Assembly (NCBI GenBank): GCA_024180945.1
Contig: JAKSGN010000002.1
Location: forward strand, 2,108,001 to 2,172,000
DNA: 64,000 bases
DNA from: Macrophomina tecta
Taxonomy: Eukaryota > Ascomycota > Dothideomycetes > Botryosphaeriales > Botryosphaeriaceae
Direction: 5' to 3'
Each line of letters opens with the position of its first letter. The first letter of the stretch is position 1. The notes beneath the pieces are model-generated. The model saw only the letters and a program-made list of their open reading frames with translations. It did no database searches and was not told the DNA's origin. Made by a program: the position numbers and the translations under genes. Of the stretch, positions 23,661 through 35,113 are shown in pieces.

Positions 23661-23856
23661 CGCCTCCGCCTCCAGGCTGACTGATGCGCGAGCAGCACGT
23701 CGCGGCTGCTCGCAGCTCCACACCAGGAAGAATTTTCGAAGCCAAAAATGACTCGCTGCGGGAGCGGCCTTCCCCGCTCGTCATACAACGGCCCTCGCTT
23801 CGCCGACAAGCCTTCAGCGCGCAAAGGCTCTGCCGCTCGCAGCAGTCGCCGTGCGA

Positions 23857-23881
23857 CGCCGCCGCCGCCGCCGCCGCCGCG
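23857..23881. repeat. (CCG)n trinucleotide repeat
   Basis: About eight consecutive CCG triplets with a GACG flank, in GC-rich noncoding DNA. Confidence 0.8.
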
Positions 23882-26300
23882 ACGTTTTATGTCAAGCAGG
23901 AGCTGGACGAGATGTTGCTTTTGGGTCGTTGCTCGGTGGGGCGCTGTGCATCCACGGCCCTGGGTCGCTGGCGGGTTTCGCATTGAAAATCATGTCCGCT
24001 GCCTGAGGCCAACGCCTCCACGCTCGTCACCGCGCGGCGAAACCTAGCAAAGCACGCCGTTGGCCCGGCCGCGGATGCGCTGCCCGGAGCCGTTGTGCGC
24101 GTCCATTGGCGGTGCCCCTGGCAAGCCCGCTGCTGCTGTCCCACTGCCCGGCCTGGCCTCGCTCAGTCCCAGGTTCTTCCACGTACAGCGCCGCCCGGCC
24201 ACGTCGGAGATGCTGGATCCTTGCCAGGAACCGCCCTCTGCCTCTGCCAGCGAATAGCTACGCCCTCAACGCTCTCGCGGGTTCCTGCAATGTCAGAGCC
24301 AACATGTGCCGTCTTCTCGCGATGCATGCCCGACTCTCTGCCGCCTGGAGGTGGCGATTGGCCAGCGGCTCCTCCCTCGCCCTGAACCCCCCCTTCTGCT
24401 TCCCCCCGTCTGCGCTTCAGAGACGGGGATTTGCTTGATCGAGAATCAGCAAGCGTACCAGGCCCGCTCTGCGAAAGACCCACGGTCCATGACGACAGAA
24501 CAGGCTCGCCCAGGCGATCGCCTGTGCTAGCCAGAGTCGCTCGTAGCTCGGAGGATCCTTGTGCCTCGCGCGCGCGAGAATGGGCCAAATGCCGCCGTGG
24601 GCCTCCTCCAGTCTCCACCTGGCTCGTTCGCCATGTCGTCAACGCTTTGCAGTGCCCTGCGGATCTGCTTCCCTCGGCCACTTTTGGCCCGGCTGTCTTG
24701 TTCCGAGATCGCACGCCCGTTGCACTCGTCGCATCGTGTGCCCAGCGCGGAGATGGGGTGCATCTCGCATATCTCAACAGTCGGTGAGCACCGTTGTTCC
24801 GGATGCGTGCCTGCACGGTTAGGTGCCTGTGTGCCTATGGAATACAAGCTATTTATCTGCCTGCTGCTGCGTTTGCAGCATTCGACTTGACACACGTGGT
24901 CATGGATTGACCGAAACAACACTGCCCTCACGTAGCTGCCGTCCTGTGGCTAGCGAGCTCTCTGGCATACATGCAATCGAGTGACGAACGCACGCCCGTC
25001 CAGCCAAACGGCGGTTTGCCAGCCCTCGTTCCGGGGGCCTTGACTTCGCATGGCCAAGACCGTGGTGCTTCATTCGAGCTTGAAACCTGCCTCAAGCTCT
25101 GCATCGGCCCTGCGCGATGCCCCTGCCCGCTCATTGCGGAACCTTGGGAGAAGTCCCGCTCGTTCACGCGATACCCGTTTGGACCTGTTGGCTGCCTCAC
25201 ACCTGATATGTTGGCATAGCTATGTACATATGTCAGCTTCTTCAGACTCGGCTGTGGGGAAACCACCAGGCCCTCTGTGCTGGCAGCACGCCGCAAGGGC
25301 CAGACCACTGCAGGACTGGACAGACCAATGACCACTACTGCTGCACCGGATGAAGAACTGGAAGTGGAGCTCCGGTTTCTCGGTCTCCAGGCACAGAGTT
25401 GAGAGGTACCGCGCTTCCTTGTACGCGACTCCATGGCTGGCTGACAGACTCGTCCGGCGCTCTGGGTCCCACAAGCACAACGCGCGCGCGTGTGCAGGAG
25501 CGCCTGGTGATGGAGGGCGCGGTCGCCACCCACGCCATTGTATCAACAGCTCGACGTAGGTTAAGCGAACCGCGTCCGTAATGCGCGACGTGCCAACCTT
25601 GTTCCTTGCGCACAGCAAACGAGCGTACCCAGCCAGTGCACCTAGAGAATCCCTTCCACACTCCGACACGGTGTAGACGTTCACCTGAACGCCTCAAGAC
25701 GTCTGCAGTGCCTCCCTAACACATCCCGATTCCGATTATGACCAGGCCGGCCATACTCGATGTCGTTAGCGGTTCTTATTTGCAGCTGCCTAAGCGAATG
25801 CTCCGGGCGGCGTGTGCGCGCCCCTACGGTGCTGCGTAATGTCCATCCTCCTTGTTGTTCAACATCTCTTCTCCTTTCCCGTCCGAGGCCATAATCTCGC
25901 TACCGTCTTACAACCTTCAGCTACTCTGCACCTCCGATCTCCTCTTGACCCATTTCCGTAAGGACTGACCTTGCTGCCAGGTGCGGGTTGGACGGGATCG
26001 CCAGCCGCTCTGATTGATCCGCAACGCAAGGCATCAACCTTGTCGTCTCTGCCGCTTCGTGCCGCTTTCGAGCCGGCCTATTTGGCACCTTTCCCGATCA
26101 GCTTCTTGCACCGTTCTTTCCGGTCAAGACGGTTGAGGGCCTGAACCGCGGGTTGAGCCGCTTTGTTGTGCCTTGCCATGTCCCTACAAATGATTCATGC
26201 GTGTTCGCGTCCCTGCCAAGCCTTGTCTGTACGCGGACTGAAAAAGCTCAGCGTTTGGCGGGCATTTTCCTGACTCCAATTTGCCTCGCGAGCCGGATAG

Positions 26301-26319
26301 AAAAAAAAAAAAAAAAAAA
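26301..26319. repeat. Poly(A) tract, 19 bases
   Basis: Uninterrupted A run in the large gene-free region. Confidence 0.95.
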
Positions 26320-28778
26320 GAAGAAGACTTTGGGCCAAAAGTGAATGAAAAAAGCGTGGCTTCCCCGCACGCCAGCGAATGGCCGTGCGCGACTCGAGGT
26401 ACGTACCGCGCGCATCCGCATGAAGGAACTAACCGCGTGGACGTGTCAAAAAACTCACGCGATAAGTCACTAATCTGCCCCCTCACCCTATCGACGAGGC
26501 TTGACTCACCGCTCAACCGTCCCAATTTCTTCGACATGCAGCAAAAGTATCAACTGAAGTCGGCAGCGACAGCCTGTGCACGTGCGAATCAGCGGCTGAT
26601 CCGCGCAGCCGAAGCCCGACGATGATCCTCGCTCAACATTTTTCTGCCTTTCCAGATATCGCCGCCGGGACCGACGCGCAGCTACAAGTCCCACCTGCCA
26701 GTCTGCGGTACGTGTATCGAACATACATCGGGCCATGCCAGCCTATTCATCCTGCCAGATCACGGCCATACAGATACCCGGTGGCCTTTATCTTCACATC
26801 ATGATTATCCCTCCCCGGACCTAAGCGCTTCGCGCCTCCTGCAGCCCCCGTGCCGTGTCTTCTCCAGCCCTGTGTGCCGTGCCTGCAGCCCCCTCTGTGC
26901 CCTGAATATATTGTGGGATCCCCATGCCGTTCATCTTTCCCACAAATCCTGTCGTCCCGCCCTGATGCCGTCATTTCAAATGGAGCCGAGCTTGTAGCGT
27001 CGCCCCGCCTAGCCCACCGGAATGACTGCATACGCACCCTGGGCGCTCCAAAGCCGCGACCGTGGCGGCCCTACTGAGGAGACACGGCAGGAAACGAGCG
27101 GCGGGAGGCGAAAAGAAAGGGGCAGGGGACGGCGACGCGAGACGCGAATGCATCTAGACCAGCGGAGACGGAATTGCCTATTGAGGAACATGGGATTTTT
27201 TTTTTGTTTTCCTAACTCACGGTGTTTTATTCTGCATGTCCACCCGAGGCCAAGGTACTGGTCACGGCCGCCATTGTTGAATAAGACGGTGGCCGGTCCA
27301 TAGTACCAGGCTGCAATGCATTTACGCACTGCTGTATACTTGTTCGTCCGCTCCCTTCTCTTTCGTATTCGTTGTGGTAACGATCGCGCTAATGTCAAGC
27401 TCCACTCTTTTCTTCTACCACCAGTCTCGGCCCTGAAGAAGCAACCTGCCGATGCCTAGATGGGGAGCCGTAGCCGCACTCGTGCCGTTATGTGCGGCCG
27501 GTAGGCTAGTACTGCTGCGGCCTTGCAGCCTACCGCGTCAGCTCGTGCAGACGAGGATAAGTGTACTGCCGGCGAGTAGCCCAAGACAAGACTGGCTCGA
27601 AAGCAATGTCAAGGTATCTTCCGTTTGATCGACTAAGAAAAGTGGTGGCTCGGTGGCGCAATGGAGAATGCCTGCTATTGCAGGCGTGCGTCGCACTTGA
27701 CATGTTGAACATGCAATGAGAAGAAAAATGATAGCATTATCTCCACCATTGATTGCATTTGATCTTCTCTGGGCTCGGCCTTCGGATAGTGCCAAATTTC
27801 CAACATGCTATTCGAGCAGTCCGATTCGTGCGGTGGAACGTTTGAAAGATAAATTAGAAGCTTAATTATCTCAGCATAATGTCAAGAAGAAAAGGGGCAT
27901 ACTTCTGCCTTCCGCGGGGAAGAAGGGTGCTGTCAGGCAGCTCCAACATGGTTTGTACGAACCCCGGACCAAGTACGCCCGTATGCTCCCGCCAAAGGAA
28001 CCTCGCGCGAGGGTCCGCCGTCATCTCGCTTCCTGACGAATGGAGTGATGCATGGCTAGAGACTGTATGCAAGAGTGTTCACATCCCCAGAATGCGCAAT
28101 GCATATACTTTATCGTTTCTCCCTCTTCTCCATCCGCGTTCACACTGAAAAAAAAAAAACAAAAAAAAAGCACTGGGCGACGCGTATGTTTCTTATTCTC
28201 TCGATATGCGCGCCTGCGTCCGTGCGTTTGTTTCGGCACCTAAATATCTACACATCTAAAAATCACCTTGAGTATTCCTCGCACCGGCAGATACACACGG
28301 CACGCCGATTGTGCCTGTACTGCGTGCTGGAAGACGACAACCACACAAGTCATGCTCTGCCCACTTGGATGCCTGCCCTTGAAACGGAAGATTCCGCCCG
28401 TCGATTTACAAACCCATCAATAGTGCACGAGCATCTCAATCATTCTCTATCGTTTGCGAAGGCCCTGTTGTAGAAAATCTCGCGGAAATGGTACAACACC
28501 GCTCTGTCCCGTGCGCAGCAGCCGACCATGCCTCGTCTTCGCACAGCCGCGATGCCATAGTAGGAATGCAGTCGTCAGTGCGTTTATATTCTGCTCCTTG
28601 TTCCAAAGACGACAGGAGCAAATTTCCGCCCTAGTAACCGACGAGTACTCCCACCACGAGCGATCTCGAACCCGGGATTACTGAACTCCCATATCGGAGC
28701 ACGGGACAGTCCACGCGACAACTGTAAGGACCTCAACCTACCGGGCCAGTTTTCCCGTCCGTAAAGCACTGCCGGACC

Positions 28779-28799
28779 TTTTTTTTTTTTTTTTTTTTT
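28779..28799. repeat. Poly(T) tract, 21 bases
   Basis: Uninterrupted T run about 830 bp beyond the 3' end of the minus-strand PNKP gene. Confidence 0.95.
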
Positions 28800-29632
28800 G
28801 CCCTTTGGCTCTTCCTTTTAATTTTGTCCCCACGGAGAAAGAGGGGAAAAAGAGCTTTGATTAAGCTCATGACGTTTCCCGGGTATGCTTGGCCATCAGC
28901 TCGCCTTGACGCGCACTAAGGTGGCACTCCGCGCACTCCCAGAATTTCATTCAACTCAATTCCGGCTACACTGGAACCGTCTTCCAGCAAAACACTGACA
29001 AATGGCCATTGCTAATTTGATAATAGGTGGTGATTAGCTAAAGAATAAGAGGCCTTCCTGAATGCCTCGGTACACCTATCGTCTGGCTGGCTTTCACGTG
29101 CTTTAGTAACGCACTTCCCAGATTCGTAAAAGGTTCATCGAATAATGTCTATGCCATAATTTATTCCCATATCATGCCATTTTATTCCGAGGTTGGTGTC
29201 TGTTCTCAATCTCCAGTAGCCTACCGCTGTCATGTTAAAGCATGCAAATGGGTCAGAAGAAAAAGAGAAATAAAGTTCCCGATAACCAGACCCTCCACAC
29301 TGCAGCGCCCGGATGGTGCTAGTCCCCCCACCCCCGAGCAAACTTCAAATCACGCGCAATCGCAAGCATCGCCTGAACAAGACCCTGCGCGTACACGATA
29401 CACAGGAGCAGTAGCGCATCGCGCTCGCGCTGATCGTCCTGCCCAACGATGCTCCCATGATCGGACCGCGCATCGACTAGGGTCAGGTCTGGAAAAGCAA
29501 CAGACAAATTTCCGGGTAATCGGGTCGGCCGCTCCTCACCCCTCGTAGCAAAACCTTGTAGAACCTGCATGGGATTGGCAGTGGCCCAGAACATCCCACT
29601 GTCGTGAGCGTGGCGTAGCTCAAGCTTTCATG

Positions 29633-32327
29633 TTAGATCCAGTACTGACTCCAGACTTTGCGTTCTTCTTCGCTACCTTCGAACTGTCGGTGTGCAAAGA
29701 AAAACAATGACGTGTTAGTGAAAACTTGACATTACAGAGTTAAGGTCTTATAGGTGCAATACCTAATGCACCTTATTCGGAGAAGAAAAGGAAACAATAA
29801 AGCTTCTGCACGAGGGGAGAAAACAGGCCTACTGCGGCGAAGAAGATGGGTTTAATTTGGGCGTGGGGGAGGGATAAGCCTAAGGACGAAAAATAAAAGA
29901 AAAAAGAAAGGCCAAAGCCAATTCCCCTATAAAAAGGAATATAAGAGGAACACACGGAACGGGTCCACGTACCATGAAGTCGACTTTCGTAATATCCTGG
30001 AATCCTTCTTTGAGCTGTGGCACACGGTATCGAGATGCGAATGAGGTGAAAGCTAGCTTCGGTAGCATACTTCGAGCTTCCGGGTTCAACGCCTGTACGT
30101 ATGATTTGTCAGCCTGTCACATTCGACAAGGCACTTATATTATTTCGACCGTCTGGCGGCATAGCTAAAATGGTGCGGTGGGATTTTGTTGAGACATCCA
30201 GTTCATGCTCTGCCTTGCCTTGCATATGCTCCTGTGAACGTCGGTGATCGGCGAAGCTCATGCCGTAGGCCCCGTGTGTCGGGCGACACAAGGGGGGGGG
30301 GGGACCGTGATACATGCCGACGCTGGTCATGGCTTCGCGGAAGAAAAAGTAGGATGGGTTACAAGAGACAGCCACAGGTCTCTGGCAAAAGGGCAGACGG
30401 CGAATCATCCGGGTTTGGGGAATACGCGGGAAAGGAGTGGGGAGAAATTATCTTACTGCTCCATTCAAAGCTCTCACTGCATCGTTGTGTTCGCACAGCT
30501 TCGCCGTTGCTGTAAAAAGCACACAGCGGATCGGCACGTGGTGCTTCTCCGCTAGTCTGACCCAATGAGCACGTGTATCGGGGTCTGCATTGGTATTGTC
30601 TGACAGAGAACGTTAGCCGGTACTCCTTTGCTCCTGCAGTCGTCTACCATTTTTGCCACTTCTCGGCGAGAACAAGCTGACATACCTATAGCCACAGACT
30701 TTCCCTCACCGAGATAGTCGGCTGCCACTTTTAGACACTTATCACGCTGGTGGCCGGGAATTGTCAGTCAACTATACATTCGTGCCGCGCTTGCATCTCG
30801 CACCTGCCTGCTATCTGCAGGATGGGGTAGCACAGCACGTGCGGCGGCCCCCATTCAAGCTTATATGCTGCAGGAATGATGAAAGACGGGCAGATGGGAA
30901 CACAACAGGCCGTACCGTTTTCAGAATATCTTGGTTGATTCGTTCATAGCCAAGGGGTTTCAGATGCTTCCAGTAGAAAGTGGATTTCCCGGCGCCCGGG
31001 CTTCCGCAGAGGATCACTATGTCCACGGGGTTCTTCTTCGTAAAAAGGAGTGGCACTGGAAAAGCGATTTAGTAAGACCTTTTGCTTCATCCGACTATGC
31101 CACAGGACAAGGGCGATAGTGAGCGTACCAGCATCCGTTGCAGCCCCAGCCACCTTTCCTAGGAATGTCTTCGGATCGAAACTTCGAAGGAAAGGCCTAG
31201 GCTCTTCATTCAGGAAGTGCTCCTCTGGCGTGCGAAAGGGAATGCCGACATTTGCTGCAAAGTCCCTGTTGCCACCTCAGGCGGTTAGTGGAGAGCCTGA
31301 TGCTACATATGCAAGGCCGTTCTCGGGGCGTACAGACCTGTCAGAACAGGAGAAGTCCTTGGTCGCGCTGCCAGATCGGCCTGCTGCATCTCCGACAAAC
31401 ATAGATTTGTCCAGATCGACGGCTCCCGGTTGCTCGGCCAGGCCATGGTCGTTTAACAGCTGGCGCCACATGCCAGTACGCGGCTTGCGGAATTCATCCT
31501 TGGCCGTAGCTGCATAGATGCTGATGGGGAGGTCCAGCTGGGCCATGATCGCCGTTGTCTTGGCCTTGAAGTCCGACAGCCTCTTCAGATCCGCCTTGGG
31601 GGCCTTGGAGGAGTTGCTTTTCAGATTGATGCCACTCTGATTGCTCAGAATAGCCAGGATGTAGCTGCATATTCGCAATGATATAGCACATTAGCTTCAG
31701 CTTCTGGTAGCACAAAGAGAGGGGTAAATGAAAAAAGATGGAGCGTTCGTCAGCTGAGACAATGGCGTGCGTACGTACCCTTCACTGTGCAGCCTGTGCA
31801 GTGTCGTAGGCACGCTTGCATGCCACCACTGCCAGTCTGACGAGTCACGAGCAAACTTGTTGCCTGATTTGGTCTTAATGAGGGTGGAGTCCTGCGATGC
31901 GGGAAGGCAAGGATTAATCTGACGCTCTTATCCACGCAATCATTGCTGCGCCAACCTCGATGGCTGAAACGTGCCGAATTTCGTACGTACAAAGTCAAAA
32001 ATAGCAATCTTGCGAGGCTGGTTCGCTTCAGCGGCTGGCGTTGCGTCGGCGGCTTGATGTTTGCCGATAAGGAGGCTGTCCTTCACGATGGCCCAGGATA
32101 TCTTTTCCGTTGGCTTCGGCTTCTGAGAAGATGGCTTAAAGAAATCCGCCATGGCTTTGCCTGAGAGACACATGTCAGACGCAAGCCACTGCCATCAGCT
32201 GTGATATTTTGGACGCACTGGTAGTTGTGGACTGCTGCCTTCGTTTCACCGGTGGAGGCGAGACGGAGCGCTCCTCCGTATGCACCCTCTTCAGAGATGG
32301 CACCTTGTCATTCATATCCGAGAGCAT
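29633..32327 (-). CDS. pnk1: Bifunctional polynucleotide 3'-phosphatase/5'-kinase (PNKP)
   Basis: Ten exons (32327-32219, 32160-31991, 31891-31779, 31664-31338, 31265-31129, 31055-30916, 30746-30686, 30599-30457, 30092-29973, 29683-29633) join to 1371 nt, 456 residues, with every splice frame-consistent. The protein repairs DNA single-strand break ends by removing 3' phosphates and phosphorylating 5' hydroxyls. The HAD phosphatase motif FDFDSTL is split by intron 2 between FDF and DST; later HAD elements are LSNQSG and VGDAAGR. The kinase P-loop GSPGAGKST lies near residue 300 and DNTNAD follows. The end, SQYWI, matches the family. The N-terminus is basic (SPPPVKRR), a likely NLS. The first ATG I use is at 32327; 32315 is an alternative. 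Introns 8 (364 bp) and 9 (289 bp) are long for this genome. Upstream on the same strand lies MED18. Confidence 0.92.
30292..30303. repeat. Poly(G) run, 12 bases, inside PNKP intron 8
   Basis: Twelve consecutive G on the plus strand (C on the transcript) within the 364-bp intron. A run of this kind can be a length-variable site. Confidence 0.85.
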
Positions 32328-33077
32328 GTATGTGGTCGATCTCGAGCTGTCTGATGTGTTGCTGCAAGAGCGTGGCCGTGTTGGTGTTGGAGCGGGTCCG
32401 ATGTGCCAGGTGCGAACGCGAAATCGCGTTAGCACGTGCGCCGCAATTCTGTTCGTCCACGGTAGAACATACAAAGCAGGCGAGGTTCGTGCCGTATTCA
32501 TGCGTTCATTCAACATCCCATACCTTTGGCGACGTGTCGGACACCGGTCGGTTGTGAGAGTCGCAAAAAGCGCGGAGGATCGTCGGAGTAAGTATGCCAA
32601 GTATGGAAGAAGCAGAAGTGGCCGCTCCGCGAAACAGTCTCACTGAGAGCTCTGCATTTTATCACTAAAAGGGGAATGTTGTATGACATAACAAATTGGC
32701 ACCGAGCGGCTTCTAAGATGATTTCCTGACATATGCTGGCTAATCATGTGTTCTCACTCATTTGCGTTTGCTGCCAGCCAAATATTTGCAGGCTTGCGCG
32801 CGGGTAGTCGATTAAGACTGCTGCTTGAACAGTTCTCCTAACTACAGAGATGAATTCCGAGTGTTCACTCGACTTTACCACCTCATGCAAATGCCTCTTT
32901 GCAGCTGGGATCTATTTGGGCCCTTATGGCTTACCTTGCCACTATGAGACCGAGGCCAACATAGGTCGCCAATTCGACCATACCACGACTGCCCGAGACG
33001 CAAGTCCAGATCGCCCGAACCGCCCATCTCACGGCATTCTTTCTGAGCGGTGGTCCATCACCAGCCTCCATATACTT
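32328..33077. other. Intergenic between PNKP promoter and MED18 3' end
   Basis: About 750 bp. The part next to 32327 is the PNKP promoter and leader; the frame upstream of the chosen PNKP start stays open to 32600 on the minus strand, so a longer N-terminus is formally possible. No other gene is visible. Confidence 0.5.
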
Positions 33078-33925
33078 TCAACCGGGCCTAGCTTTGACCC
33101 TAGTATCCAGAGCTAATCTTTCGGCAGGTTCCAGATCGACAACGCCTTTCAACATGGCTTTCAGCGCAAGCAGTTCCGCTTGCGCCTTGTCCCGCGTTTC
33201 CGGCTTGTAATTGTCGTTGATCTTTATTGACACTTGTAACACATACGCGCCGCTCTTGTCCAGCAGTTCTAGGTCGTTCAGAGGCGGCAGGCTCTCAAGC
33301 GGACGATCGCGGGATTGATCAGAGCTGGGGAAGCGAAGGATACGGTGAAGGAGGATGGTGGTGTTCTGATGCACGAACTGGGAGCCTTCGTCAATGTATT
33401 CCGAGACATAACTACGCGGTGGTAAGTAAATTCCACGGCGGCATACAAGGGAAGAAGTGCATACTTATACATTGTCGCCTTCATGTGAGCATGCGGGTCA
33501 CCAGTAAGGATGTCCGTAGTCTGGACCCAACGCATGTTGACGGGCCTTTGGCCGGGCTCTGGGATGTCCTGAAAGAGGATCGACCAACCCTTGCGTTCAG
33601 TATTGGGACTTGACTGAGCATACCCGAAAGGAGGAATCGACGCAGCAGCAGGACCAAAGTCGGCCTCATCCAGCTCCTTCACCGTCTTCCAGTAGTACAG
33701 GTCCTTGGACAATTGCTCCCGAGAGGTCGCACGCTGAGTAGTCTGCACATTCTGGCTGGCGCCAACAGCGTACTGGCGCTGGAGCGGATCGCGCTGGGGA
33801 CGATAAACGACATGGCGCTCGATGACGCGTTGGGGCTGGGCGCCGGAGATGCCAGCGAGGATGTTTAGGAGCTGATCATGGCGCGAGTTGGGGAGCTGGC
33901 TGAATAGCAGCAACTCGTGCGGCAT
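33078..33925 (-). CDS. med18: Mediator of RNA polymerase II transcription subunit 18
   Basis: Two exons, 33925-33465 and 33411-33078, separated by a 53-bp intron (GTATGC..CGTAG); the joined frame gives 264 residues, the normal Med18 size. The protein starts MPHELLLFSQLPNSRHDQ, matching the family's N-terminal HELLLF...RHDQ signature, followed by ILAGISG and ERHVVYRP. In the middle, FQDIPEPGQRPV and GDPHAHM are conserved Med18 elements, and the C-terminal part has HQNTTILLHRIL, SGAYVLQ and KGVVDLEPAERLALDTRV. The frame is open upstream to 34171, but I chose the ATG that begins the conserved domain. Med18 is a head-module subunit that pairs with Med20 and helps link Mediator to RNA polymerase II. 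The gene lies head to head with KGD4 across about 740 bp. Confidence 0.93.
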
Positions 33926-34667
33926 GGCGAGGTCGGAGGACAGCTCCAGTGAAAAGCTGTTCCTGGCTGGGCGCGCGGACGAAGGCGTGGGCGTGGGTGT
34001 CGGCGCGGCGGGAGGAGCGGCGATCGGACGCGGTTGACGCCCGCGCGAGTCGCGGTGGTGTGGGGATTTGGTAGTCCGACCGCGCGATAAGGCCCCGGAT
34101 GACACAAAAAATCTGGGAAACAAAGGCCGGCTGCTTAGAAACACGTCTCCAAGGCGCACCAAAGGCGGCATGCAGTTGCGATGGCGACATCATCCCGATT
34201 CCTCGCTAAGTCCGCCCACAGCGCCGGGCTCCGCTCGAACAATTATCAGTCCACCTTTTTACCTCCGGCGGAGGCCTGTTCGCTTACGCTACCTCTCGCG
34301 GCAGCGCATCCTGCGTTTCCGAGGCCGTCGCAACTGCCCGCAGCCTCGCTCCAAACCCGCCGAGACCGCTGCCCATCCCGCCTGCCACGAGCAACATTTG
34401 AACGCCGCCTGCCCACTTCGCACCATCCTTTTCTTCTTCCTCCATTCCCCTCCCTCAATCACTCTCTCCCTTCAGAGCTCCACATTGCAACCTTCTGCCT
34501 GCGACCTCCAAGCCCTACAACGGACCCACCTGCACATAGCTCCGGCCGACTTTAGCCGTTCCGCTCCGATACTTCATCAACTCGCCGCGCCCTCTTCCGA
34601 CCTTATTTCTGCCATCTTCCCCACCAACGCGCTCTCCCACAACAAGTCAACCTCCCAATTCGCCAAC
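33926..34667. promoter_or_regulatory. Bidirectional promoter region between med18 and kgd4
   Basis: 742 bp separate the two divergent start codons. The KGD4 side is C- and CT-rich, typical of fungal leaders. I see no clear TATA box. Joint regulation is inferred from geometry only. Confidence 0.4.
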
Positions 34668-35113
34668 ATGTTCTTCGCCACCGCTCGCCGTCTTGCTCAG
34701 CGCCAGCCCTCGATCCGCTTCCTAGGCAAGCACACTCCTCCGGCCCGTAAGTTCCCGTAGATTCACTTTCACATGCGTGTTGGAACCTTCTTACTCGCCG
34801 TGTGACCATCACTAACCGCGTGTAAACAGACGTGGACCACACTCCCCGTCCCCACCCGGCCGCGCCCACTCAATCTCTGCCCGAATCCTTCGCGAGCTAC
34901 CGCCAGAAGGCCCAGCAGCACGGCCCTCTCACCAAGCGTCCGTTCTCTAGCGGCGCGGTTGGCAGCCAGTCCGGTTCTGCTCTCGGCCCCGTTCAGCCTG
35001 GCAAGGGCGAGTACTTCGATCGCAGCGAGCTGCCTCCCCGCTTCGGCCGTCTGCAATGGAGCCAGAGCGAGATTGATGCAGTCGAGTCTGGCGGTGCCAG
35101 CCTATTTGCTTGA
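34668..35113 (+). CDS. kgd4: 2-oxoglutarate dehydrogenase subunit 4 / YMR31 family mitochondrial protein
   Basis: Two exons, 34668-34746 and 34830-35113, with an 83-bp intron (GTAAGT..AACAG, branch ACTAAC), giving 120 residues. The N-terminus MFFATARRLAQRQPSIRFLG is Arg-rich without acidic residues, a typical mitochondrial presequence. The mature part carries HPAAPTQSLPESF and the C-terminal ELPPRFGRLQWSQSEIDAVESGGAS, which match the small family first described as mitochondrial ribosomal protein YMR31 and later shown in yeast to be Kgd4, the adaptor that tethers the E3 subunit (Lpd1) to the 2-oxoglutarate dehydrogenase core. I therefore infer a TCA-cycle role in the matrix. Length agrees with the family. 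The gene is divergent from MED18. Confidence 0.85.

Larger units (their letters stand above)
22783..29632. other. Large GC-rich region without a supportable gene
   Basis: Nearly 7 kb between the proline/serine-rich gene and the PNKP gene. It includes a GA/CG-rich tract near 23150-23290, GCGCCA-type hexamer repeats near 23590-23640, a (CCG)n run near 23857-23881, an A19 tract at 26301-26319, interrupted A tracts at 28148-28169 and a T21 tract at 28779-28799. Numerous ORFs up to about 217 codons exist on both strands, but they overlap each other, are compositionally biased and show no family motif. I could not find a tRNA or 5S rRNA gene here by eye. Confidence 0.45.

Noticed and set aside
22783..25700. 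Several 100-217-codon ORFs in GC-rich DNA
   Set aside because: They overlap on both strands, have biased composition and lack domains or good splice context.
27645..27705. GGCGCAATGG followed by a GCCTGC/GCAGGC hairpin
   Set aside because: The loop is only four bases and no T-arm follows, so it is not a tRNA.
28640..28700. Possible minus-strand tRNA T-arm (GGGTTCGAGA)
   Set aside because: The bases after TTCGA do not pair with those before, and no acceptor, D or anticodon stems can be built.
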